Of a stretch of 64,000 bases of DNA, positions 22,620 through 34,600 are shown piece by piece. The notes under the pieces are model-generated. The model was given only the letters and a program-made list of their open reading frames with translations. It was not told the origin of the DNA and made no database searches. The DNA lies in NCBI RefSeq assembly GCF_036884655.1, contig NC_088359.1, forward strand, positions 16,225,501-16,289,500. Direction: 5' to 3'. The position numbers and the translations under genes were made by a program. The DNA comes from Musa acuminata AAA Group (Eukaryota; Streptophyta; Magnoliopsida; Zingiberales; Musaceae). Each line of letters opens with the position of its first letter. Positions within the stretch are counted from its first letter, which is position 1.

Positions 22620-25600
22620 GTAATACTTCTCTTTCCCCCTCTCCCTCTCTCCTTCCCTTTCGTTCGCTCTCGTTTGGTTGTGGGGTGACGAATCCCTTTC
22701 TTTGGTCCGCAGCCGGCGGATTTGCGACTGCGAGCTCGGATTCCCGGCGGGGCTGCGCGGGGAGGCGGGGAAGGGCGCGTTCTTGGATGAGATCGACGCG
22801 CTCGAGGAGTTCTTGAGTGACCCGTGGACCGTCCGGCCAGACGCCGCCGAGAGGGAGGAGGAGGAGACGGTCCAGGTATGGGTGCCTCGCGTGTCGCCGG
22901 CCGTTGCCGTGCCCTCCGCGGCCGTGGACGACAGGGGCGCCGGCGTAGGCGACGAGGTGAAGCGGGCGTTGCTGCAGCGACAGGCGCTGGCTGCTTCCCT
23001 GGCGGCAGAGGACTATGTCCGGAGGTTGGAGGCTGGGGGTACTGCGGTGAGTGCCCTTCTTGCGTCTCATGACGAGGCTTTCTTTAGGAGTTTAGTGGTT
23101 GGCTTGTTGGCCTTGGTAGATTTGGGGGATAATATCTTGGAATGTTTCACCAGGATTCTTGCTATTCTAGAATTCATGTCTATATCTTCACTTTAAGTGT
23201 TTCTGGATTCGACCCATAGTTGAAGGTTAATTTTCTTCTCTATTGCTTTCAGGTATACAAATTTTTTGATATCGAATTTGGTGAAGATGTTTTTTCTCAT
23301 CTTGTACGGTTTCCTATATATCTCTGTTGATTGTAATTGAAGTCTCAATAGTTGTTTAAATCACCTCCATGATGGATGTAGGATAATTTATGCAAGTTTT
23401 TCTAGTTAACCATTGATGAAGGAAGTGATATTATGCAAATCGTTGATTAGTTAACCATTTTATTTTAACTTTTTGTTTGAACAAACAACCACAAACCAAT
23501 TCTGTGCTCTAGGCACCACCTTTTTTATATCAAACCTTGACAATGGTTGAAATAGATTTTTAGAAGGGGGAAAAGGATGTTACTGTTACTGATCCATTTT
23601 GTGTCACTTCTTTCTCATCATCAGAATTGTTCTTGCCAGAGTTTGTAGTGTCAGTTCGTAGCTGAATGCCATGAATATGTTATTCTAGTAAAAGATCTCG
23701 GACTTGGTAAGATAATGGCCATATCCTGTGGAAATTTATTTGTTTACTTGATGTCATAACTTGATCAATTTTTAATACTAATAACATGCCTTCCAGTTTA
23801 GCTTTCACCCAAATCTTTTCTAATTTTTGGTGAATAGTTCTATGTCATCATCATATTATGTTACAGATGAAAAGGCAATGTTTATCGGCCCAGTTAAAAT
23901 CAACCATTGTTTTTTTACATGTCAACGTGTAACTATATTAATTGTATGCATCACAGAAGAGCCAAACAATAGTGAGACTATTAATGGCACAGCTTGCTCT
24001 TGGTATGATGTAAGAAAGATTTGGGTTGTTCTTGCTTAAAGGGTATAATTTGGACTCCTATAAATGCAGACTTTCTGTATGGTCTTGGTTTGTGCCTCCT
24101 ATCCAATCATTTCAGAATTTCACTTATTTATTACCACAGGGGGGAGCTTTGTTCTCCGTAGTGTGCACCACTATATCATCCACCAGTTTAGACAAGTACC
24201 ATAGGTATGTGCTGCAAAGTGGCCTAAATTTTCCCGCTTGCCAACTAGTTAAAGTATTAAGCTTCTAAGCTATCAGGTAAATTTTGTTTTGGTTACTGTC
24301 ACAGGCAATTCACTTTACAGATTACTGAGAGATTCTTCTACTGTCATACACATTTGAGAAAGTTGTTTGCTTAATTTACGTACCTGTCAAGGTATGGAGT
24401 TGATATTACCTTAGCAAATTGGGTGGAAAGATTCATGATATTGTTTGGTTTCTTTTTTGAATTTGGGAAAGCTGTTGCTTTACTTTTGATTTGCTATTGG
24501 GAAATGGGTTCCAATGGCAGTGATATCACCCCCATGATCGTGTTGATGACTGGGAAACTGAAGGTTTTTCAAGGCATGATGCTAGCAATATGTTTTATTT
24601 ATTTAAAGTAAGAAAGAAAGGTGGTTGCTGATATTAAATTTAATAGAACTTTACAGGTTAACATTGCTAACTAGGAGATTGTGACTTTCTGAGAGTCAGG
24701 ATCTTTAGTCACATACCAATTGTTTTGGAAGTGCTTTTGTCATTGCATTGCTGCGATCTATATTGTTTACATCACCAAAATAATTCCCAACTGATTGTTC
24801 TAGGTGCTGTTATTTCTGATGATTTGACTTAGTAGTGAGAAACATTTAGACATATGAAAGCAAAAGGAAATCAATTAAAGTGGCTTCCATTTTCTTTTTG
24901 GGGTTTAAGGGTTTGTTTTATACCTCCATATTATAGGCCTCCTAAATGTTGATATCTGAGTATTGCTTCAGTGGTTGTTGCTTTAGAAATATATTGTCTC
25001 AAACATGTGGCACTATGCTGATTGTGTTAGATCTTGTAATTTATATGAGTCAATTTAGACTATTGTGGTGTAATTAAATCTATGAACAATCAGTCACTTA
25101 TTGATTGGAATTCTGGTCAAGCACTTTTGCTAGCCAAACATATACTTTATTGCTCACTTTATTTTTCTGAAACTTGGAATTATACAATGTCGTCTCTCTT
25201 GTGGTATTGACCCAATGCGTTCTGTTATTGCCTGAATTGCAACGCAATAATAGATATTATTTAAATTTTGGTTTCCAAGAACTTGGTGACCTGACACTAC
25301 CTTAGTAATCGTGGAACGTCCATTTCTGAACTTTTCTTCTGAACCTCTTAGTATTGCACAGCACCAAGTACAATTGCTATGCTGTTTAGTCAACTTCCTT
25401 TAGACATGATCTTGTGTCATCTCTATGAATTCTTGATGTTCCTTCATGATTTGTTTAACTTTACATGGCTCCCATCTTAGCTCTATTATTTCAGTACTTT
25501 TTGTTAGAGGATATATCTTGTCTCATTGCCTATTTAGTGGTGTAACACACATTCCCTTGTTTCAGAATTAATTTCTTGTGTTTGTATAACCAACTGAATG

Positions 25601-28600
25601 GTTTTTAAAAGGTGTGTAGACTATATTGTATGTACCTCTGTACTCCTGTTCACCAGCACAAGGACAGCCATTAATTTGGATTCTCTTACTCCTGAACTAT
25701 GTGGAAATGAAATAGCTCATGTTGTAGTAAAATGTTTTAGTAAGTATTTCTTTTAATCTGCTGTAAAGAAAAGCAGTGGATAAAGTAATTTGAATTATCC
25801 CAGGAGTTACTAGGAGAGGCAACTAGCAATCTTGCTAGGGATGATCAAGGGGTTTCTACCGTCAAGGTCATGTGCCGTATTTGTTTCTCTGGGGAAATTG
25901 AGGGAAGTGAGAAAGCTATGAAGATGCTATTGTGCAAATCATGCAACAGGAAATACCACAGAAGTTGCTTGAAAACATTGGTTGAACATAGAGGTTTCTA
26001 CTCACAATTCAAGGCTACACAATAGAAATATTTTCCCCGAAGATTTCATTACTAAACATGTCTTTTCCTGCAGATCTATTTCATTGGAGTTTGTGGTCTT
26101 GCCCTGCGTGCCGCATCTGTGAGGTACTTGCTTTTGCTGGTCTATGTTGGTCACAGCATGCCTTTCTGAATAAAGAGTTAGAACTTTACAAAGAAGTTAC
26201 TAGAATTCTAGGAGACATTTGTGCTCGTGCTTGGACCTTTTTACTTAGACTTCATTTGTCGGGATATAGTGTAGGGACTTCTTGTGAAATTATGTTGTCT
26301 ATAGATGTTAGTCTATTTTCCTCTTCAAATATACAGAACAAGGTCTACCACTGCAGGAATGTTGGTAGAGACAACTAATTCGATTGCTAAAGCTTGCTTA
26401 GAAAAAGTAATTCAGTTTCTCTTGGCTGCTGTTTGATGAATTTGATAATTGATTTTATAGAATGCTAATCTTAATGCATCCTTTATTTGGCGACAACCTT
26501 GACATGCTGAATAGCATGGAAGTTGATTTGGAATTTTGGATACTGTTATTGATGCACAAAATCTGCTATGTGGTGGATATTTTTTTATTCTTTGACATGT
26601 TAGATGTTGATGTTGATTCTATGCTGCTGACAATGTCCAACAAACGTTATGTTGTCAAGTTATGTTTGACACTGTCTCCTATTACTTTAGGAACAATTTT
26701 TATCATATCATCCATCGTCTGCTCTATAATGCGACTATTCGTCTCAGGTGCTTATGTATGAAACATTGGATGAATTCAATGGACTTCATGTTTGGTTTGT
26801 TAAGTGTATTTTAAGTTAATTTTGGCAATTTTCAGTTGGACCCAGAATGCTAACTTTTAGTTATTTTTCATTGGATGACTATTAAAACAGATGCACTTAG
26901 TAGTGAGACCGTGGAAAATTTAGTTTACAAGTGACCATTGCAATGCAATGGCTAGATAATTGCAGAGATTTCCAGACATAAATATATTGTTCTTGGCAGT
27001 CCCCAGGGTGTCATTTGAGCATATGTCATATTCATGCATTCTTCTGTTGTCCCCTGAATTCTAGCGATCTAGATTGCAAATGTTATGTTTAATCTGAATT
27101 GACAGACTGTCATGGACAGCCACTGCAAGCCTGCAATGCAGGACCTTCGTCACTCGAGCAATCTGTGTTTTGTTTGTCATCACCTTTTTTCTTGTGTACA
27201 ACTGTGAATAACGAGGCATATGGTAGCTGAGCAGTCTCATTTTGCATGTAATTTGCTTGTTTTCGACTGTAAATGTAGTCTGCAGAACATTCCGTTGACT
27301 GTCAACATTCCTGGACTGAAACTGGCCAAAACAACCCATTTTGCTTGTGCCACGACTACTGATTTTCAGTATTGTTGTTGGTGGAAAAAACGTTAGCTAT
27401 CTCAGCACTCTAGAACTGCACAGTTGGCACTGGGCCGATTAGGACTTTGGTACAGTAGTTGGAGAGCTTCAACAACTCGTGAGGCCATAAGTGATATATT
27501 CGTAGAAGTGTGAGACTTCGTCAAACTCTTTGACAACTCGGGACCCTAATACGTTTGGATTTGGGACTGCCTTTTCAAGGCTAATTTAGTTCTTATTACT
27601 TTCAATTATTTGTAACGTGTGCCTTCCAGACAAAGATGACCTTGTGTTTGTCGTTTGCTTCTTCAACTAATTCTGTTCTTCTTTTGCAGATCCTTTGGGA
27701 CCGCAAGGGGTGGAAACCTAGGCTGATCCTTGTGGGTAGAAGTCAGCTTGGGTGCCTCATAAGTTAGACAATTCTAGCTAAGTTTGTGATATGATGGAGT
27801 CAAATGGTGGCCGACACCCACCTAATTATCACCATGTGAACTTTTTACCATGATTTCCTTCCTAATCCATGATTAAAGGTGCATCTCAGGTGCAAAATAT
27901 ATTTTTATTAATTATGTCCTTTGAGGGTGAATCTTAATGCCATGATGAGTTGTTTCCTTATTACCCGGATGTCAAGGGTTCAATTTCAAAAGCAGCCTTT
28001 TTGCTTGTAGGAGTAACCCATCCTAGACATGGCAGTTATGGCAGACTGTCTTGGGCTGCCCTTCTGCTCTTGGAGGAATTTGCATTTAAGAGGGAAAATT
28101 GTTTCAGGGTAACTGTGGTTTAATTAATAGTTATGTATTAGAAAAGTGCATGTATATTCATGCACTTTTGTTTTCAGGAAGCAATTAAAATGGAAAGAAA
28201 TTAATATTTTTAATCATTTTCAATGATGATACGTGCTATTTCTTGTACATGATAGCTGATAGCCTGATACCACCGAAAGTGATATCTTTTTATCAATGAA
28301 ATAGTTGCACAATGGGACAGGAGTAATTTACTAGTTATGGGTTATGAATGGGCAAGAAATCCAATGTGAAATTTATATTTTGAATAAATCTGCTCCAGGA
28401 TAATGGCATATATTTTTAAAGGTTTCCTTCTAGAAAGTATAAATTAGTTTGTATTGTTTAACTCATGAACCCATGATTGGTGGGATTTAGGCTTATAATC
28501 ATGCTATCGTAATCTGGCTCCAAGAACCTGACATGTTGTGTGCAGGCTGTAAGTAGCATCGCGAAAGATACTTGCCATAAGGGCATAGTTGTGATGTTGA

Positions 28601-31600
28601 TTATTAATGGTAGCTTGACTTTGGAGGAAGAGTAAGCTTGTGGTGGTTTAAAAATGCCAAATCGTGTTTCAAGCATCATTGACTGGAAGTTTTCAGAAGC
28701 TCAAATGCACTCGAGTATCATCAGCATGTCCTGGGCCTGTTGGTTATGGGCATGATATGTGCTGTTGGCACGTCCTTTGCTGATACCATGTCAACATGGT
28801 CATGCTGGCAGCATACTTAGTGAGAATTAGAGGTCATATGGATTCCAAGTGATCTGCTGTTGGTCTCCTTCAGTGTCCCATGACAACAGTTCCAACTTCA
28901 TCAAGAATGATTATTTATGTTCCTGCAGTGCAGGCATTAAGGTTAATGCCAGTTGGCCTCAGGATAAAATATATAGGCCTGTTATCTATCTGTAGTCATC
29001 TGATATCCCTCTTTGCTTTTGAAAATCCAGTCAGAGATGAGGGTCAAGAAGTTTGATAAAGATGATATTTTAGTGATGATAAATATCCTCGACTCTTGAC
29101 TATGTTACTAATGCATTTTTTTTCCTTGAAAAGTGAATAAATATGACTACATATAGTAAATAATAATAATATAGCTCAGTAGAACAGAGAATCAACTTCT
29201 TATCTTGTGCCAATCCTGTTGCTATGGTACTTGCAATATGATATTGCTCTTTATTGTTCAAGCTTTGTCTGTGGCTCTGTGCTACTTGGCATGGAATGGA
29301 ACTCCACTTATTTGCTTTAGTTAGTTTTGACTCTTATCCATGCTAACATGAATGTCTAGATTCCACATCAATTTTGGAAAAATATTAATACCATGATTTA
29401 CTTTTTTCTGCAACAAACTTGAGCTTCTGTGTGGTGTGTAAATCAAACATGATGTTCCATGGGTGACATAAGCCTATAATGTTCATGAGTGCTTGTAATG
29501 AAGTTCCGACTCTCCAGGTAATCTTAGAAAAATAATTCAATGCCAGAATAACAAACTGTTCTTATTTCAATATATAGGAGTATTTATTTGTATGTTGTGT
29601 TGAAAGTTGAAACCATGTGGTTTAGTTGCAAAACTGATAGTGAAAAGCATCAATATTCTAGTTCTTAACATTCTCTTCTGCTTCAAAAACGTTCTTTAGA
29701 AAATTGTGACCAACTTTACACAACAGAAAAACCATCCGGTGTTGACCTTAAGATAGTGAAACCTGTTGCCTTTATTCCATTCTGCTAGGTGTCTTTTGTT
29801 TGATGTCATATGCTCATTTTTGTCATGTTCCTTGTTATCGTCCGTGCTTGAGTTGATGGTTATATCAGTTCCTGATTCTCTTTTACCCAGGTCTGCCGAA
29901 GAACTGGTGATCCCAATAAACTGATGTATTGTAAAAGGTGCGATGGCGCTTATCATTGCTACTGTCAGCACCCACCACACAAGGTGTGTTATATGACTGA
30001 TTTCTGGATAATGCATAGTTTTCTGCATTTCAAGTATTGTGTCAACAATTTAACTTGCAGAATGTGAGCCGTGGACCTTACTTGTGTCCAAAGCACACAA
30101 GATGTCACAGCTGTGGGTCCACCGTTTCAGGAAGTGGTCTTAGCACAAGGTAGTTCAAATACCAAACTGCATTTCGCATGATTAAGTTGCTGCAGTTGTC
30201 TGAGCTATTTTCTACACTACATAGTTGATCAACAAGGTTGTGATATTTTGGTGTAGTTGTTTGAGATATATTCTATATGCCACATGGTTGAACCACATGG
30301 CCCTCATTATGATGCTGTAGTCTTCTGAGATATTTTATACACTATTAAGTTGAACCACAAGCTCTGAAACTAGTCTGTTTTATTGGCATCATTCCTACTC
30401 TAACATGGATCAATGATCTGCAGGTGGTTTTTAGGCTATACCTGTTGTGATGCTTGTGGTAGATTGTTTGTGAAAGGAAACTACTGTCCAATCTGTTTGA
30501 AGGTACTGCTTTATTATACACAAGTTTTCCAGCTTTTAAAAGGAAATCTTGGATTACAGTTTACAGATTATAAGGAAGATTCTGTGAATTGGATGAGAGC
30601 CATTTACATATTATAGTGACCATATTTCATTTATGTTTGCCTATTTTGTATTATGTTTTTGGAAAATCCTTGAGTTAATCTGTAATATTGACAGGATTAG
30701 CAAGTTAGTGATCATTTAGTAATAAGGTTCATATTATTGGGAGTCAACTATATCTGAGTAACTAGATGACAAATCCTCGAATAGCATATGTTGGATCTTG
30801 ACTGGTTATATTGGTAGCAACAATATGTGCTGTCCCTAGGAGTAAGGTTGAGTTGTATGGATGGTGCATTTATCTTTTTTTGACAAAGACTACAAGCTAC
30901 ATTCATATTTCATAAAGCTAGTAAAATAAGTACAGGGTGGAAAGGAAAAAAAACGTCAAAAGAAAAGTAAAAAGAAAAAAAAGGAAAAATATAGAAATAA
31001 TGAAGGCAGGAGAGCCTTCCCAATCCAATTGCAATAACTAAAAGACAATCCAGTAAATGTGTCAAATTTTTGGATTCCCAACTGCTAATGTAAGTAGGAT
31101 CCTTTTGAAGTTAGAAAACTACTCTAAGGCCCTGGTGAGGATGTTTCTCTGAAAAACTTTGTTATTTCACTCCTTTGTAAATCATCATACAGATCAACAA
31201 GACAGGGAATGAAGCTAGATGGCCATGGGAATTGGACATAAGTCACCTCAAAATCAAGGTAGATGGAGGGCACAAAAAACCATTCAAGCTCTATCCCAAA
31301 GATTCTATCATCTAAACCAAGCAATTTAACTTGCCCATTTTTTTCCATAAATAAAGGAAAACAACTGAATGTGATATAAGGGCCCAAGAATGAGGTTCAA
31401 ATAATGCCTTAAAAGTTCAACCAAAAACCATGTTGGCACAAGCCAAAGGTGATTGTGATCTTAGGATTTCTAGTATGGAAATCTTAAAAGGAGGGTTCAA
31501 GCCATTAGTCTTCCATAGATTAATTGATCTTCCATTGCCAAGCGAAAATTTATGCTAATTAAAGATTTTTAGGATTAAGGAGATATCGAAGATACAGTGA

Positions 31601-34600
31601 TAATGCCAATTCAATATCTTTAAGTAATAATGAGGAAAGTGTTGGGAAAGGAAAGAAAGCGATCAATGCATCCAAGTGTAGGGCTACTAATTTACCATGC
31701 ATCGTATTTGAGGTTTTTTTTTTTTTTCACTCTAGAGATGTGCCTTGGAATCTCCTAGTAAAATGAAAAGAAAAAGACATTAATGTATGATTAATTCATC
31801 AGACAACTAAATTATCCTCCCAATTTATCTGGTCACTAGCTAAGAGACTAGACTCATGTTGTTTTAACATGTTTTAGACTATAGCTATTAGGTGGTTACC
31901 AAAAGTTGATCATGGCTTGTGGATATGCTTTTTTGCGATAACTCGAATGATAACACATTAACATATTCTTCAATAGTTCCCACCTTTGTCTTGCCCTATG
32001 CCAAAGCCTTTTGACTCCAATTTCATCTATGCAAGTTGAGTCGGGCCTCCTTGCCTTGGTATCTATATCGAGACTCAATTTGTAGTGAGATAATTATAGC
32101 CCTCATGGTCCTTCGTTACGTGGGTCGGCCCTCCATAAAGCTCGATGTTCACCTCATCGGCTCGATGCATGCCTTCATCTTTGGCAGTCTTCAGTAGCTT
32201 CCCGACTTGATCTCACGACGTGTCCATCGATATATCACCTCCTATGAGATCTTGTGATGACTCCTCACTGTAGCTTGATTTTGGCTTCTTACGAGCTTTA
32301 TAGAGCATTTATCTTTGCGACCCTTGTCTTTCGGCTTGGAAGAGAGATTGGTAAGGCATGCTTCTTAAAGGCATCTCCTTCAATGTGTGTGGTCCATTGC
32401 ACAAGAAGCATTTGTCAAAAATTTGGGCTTATCCTCTTGGAAACTAACTTGTTTCGTTGGAGCAACATTCATCTTCACATACTTCTTTCATGCATACTTT
32501 CCTCATGCAAAAGATAAAATTTTCTTTGTCCATTACGTCGAATTTCGATCACCTTGGGATGGCCACAGACAATTCGTCGTCTATATATAAAGCCATTGTA
32601 TGAATACCGAACTTTTCAGGTCATCAATTCCCTCGCCTCTATGAGCCCTTGCACAAACTCTTTTAGTCGTTGATCAACCATTCTTTGATTTTCACAGTCT
32701 CATTTTTTAAGAAGCTCTCTCGCTTACATCGAGCACTGTGAAGTTAGGTTGACCACATTGAGTTGTAGCTCGAACTAAGCCATCTCGTCCTTTATGTGCA
32801 TGTATATTCTTCCGAGCTCGCTTCTTGTGGTGCCCCCCGTGCGATGTGTTGGTCATCCCTTTGAACGCAATCTTGGATGCATGCTCCTCTGGATGACTTT
32901 ATTTCCAACGTTTCCAAACCCATATTCTTTAAACGGTCACACAAACTGCCCTCCAAGCAGCCCACTGTTAGGATCAAGAGCACTAAGAGGGGGGGGGGTG
33001 AATTAGTGCAGCGGAAATTTTTCAGCGATTAAAACCGAAAGCTGCGTTCGTTTGACAAAAAACGATTTCAATGTAAAAGCCGATTCTAAGATTACTTAAG
33101 ATTAAGCGAGATGACGTTAAAGTAAATCTACAAAGGCAGTTTGCAGTTTATGATGAAAATCAGAATGCAAGCGCAAACTGAAATGCGACGTTCGTACGAT
33201 AAAACCAGTTTACGTCTAAATGACAATTTTGAAGATACTGAACTTTGAGATATGTTTTATACATGCGCAGAAGGCAGTTTGCAGTTATGATTGAAATCAA
33301 GACGTAAACGTAAACTGAAATGTAATGATCGTACGAAAAAGCCGATTTACGTCTAAACGCAGATTCGGAAAGTTCTGAACTTAGAAATTCGTTCGTAAAA
33401 GCGCAGAAGGCAGTAGCTATTTAGGAGGTTTGCAGTAAAGTTAAAATGCTCAAAGTAAATGCAAATCGAGATTTAGAGTGGTTCGGTCAATCTTGACCTA
33501 CTCCACTTTTGGCTTCCTCCACCGACGAGGTCACCGACGTCAACTAGAGGCCTTCCTTCAATAGGCGAAGGCCAACCACCCTTTTACAGTTTCACTCCTT
33601 TTGACAGGCTTAGGAGACAACCCTTACAGAAATTTTCTCTCCTCTCTTTACAACTCAAAACTTTGAAGAACAGAGGGAGGAGAACTTTTGGCCTTTACAA
33701 CAATTTTGAGCTCTAAGAATCACAGAAAGATATCAAGATTTCGAGTGTAAGTTGCTACCTTTCAGTGCTGAATGGGTGGGGTATTTATAGGCCCCAACCC
33801 AGTTCAAATTTGGAGCTCAAACTGTCAATTCTCGGAATTCCGGGATCAGGTGGTTGCACCTCCTGACTGGGGCCGTTGCACCGCCTGGCAGAGCTCGAAG
33901 ACTGAGCCTCTGGGCGGTGCTACCTCCTGTTAGGGGCGGTTGCACCTCTCTGCCAGAGCTCGAAGACCGAGCTCAGGCGGTTGCACCTCCTGACTGGGGC
34001 GGTTGCATCGCCTGCCAGAGCTCGAAGACCGAGCTCAGGCGGTGCTACCTCCTGTCAGTAGAGGTTGCACTGCCCAGTCTCGCTTGGAGACTGAGCCCAG
34101 GCGGTTGCACCTCCTGGCTGGGGCGATTGCACTGCCTAGTCTCCCTGGGAGACTTAGCCCAGGCGGTGCTACCTCTTGGCTTGGGCGGTTGCACCTCCCA
34201 CAGCAATCAGGGTCTGAATGGGTAGATCCATTCGGCCCAATTTGAGTTTTTTCAGGGGCCCAATTGCCCCAAGATTAAGCTAATGGGATCACCTCCCATT
34301 ACCAACTTAATCATTGTGCTAACTACGATAAATCCTAAGACAATTTCTGCAGCTTGCTCTGGTGCGTCAATCGCTTCTTCCGGCGAGTTTCCGGCGAACT
34401 TCCGTTGATCATCCGATGAACCCTCGGTGATTCTCCTGCGGACTTCCGGCAAACTCCTGGACTTGCGATGATCCACTTGGCGAGTTCCGACGAGCTTCTT
34501 GGCCAAGCTTATGGACTTCTCGGATTTGTTCCCCTAGAACCTCCGACGACTGTCCGAACTTCCGTCGAGCTCTCGAACTCCCAACGTGATCATTGTCATG

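Noticed and set aside
22534..23070. 178-codon minus-strand ORF over exon 2
   Set aside because: It is antisense to a well-supported exon with high GC, where stop-free frames on the other strand arise by chance. It has no recognisable domain.
31124..31387. 87-codon minus-strand ORF in intron 7
   Set aside because: No recognisable motif, no splice context and no repeat relation; it is compatible with chance.
33849..34220. CRISPR-like array
   Set aside because: The repeats are directly tandem at 62 bp without unique spacers, in a plant LTR.
33854..34245. Overlapping ORFs of 80 and 123 codons
   Set aside because: They translate the 62-bp GC-rich minisatellite of the solo LTR in two frames.
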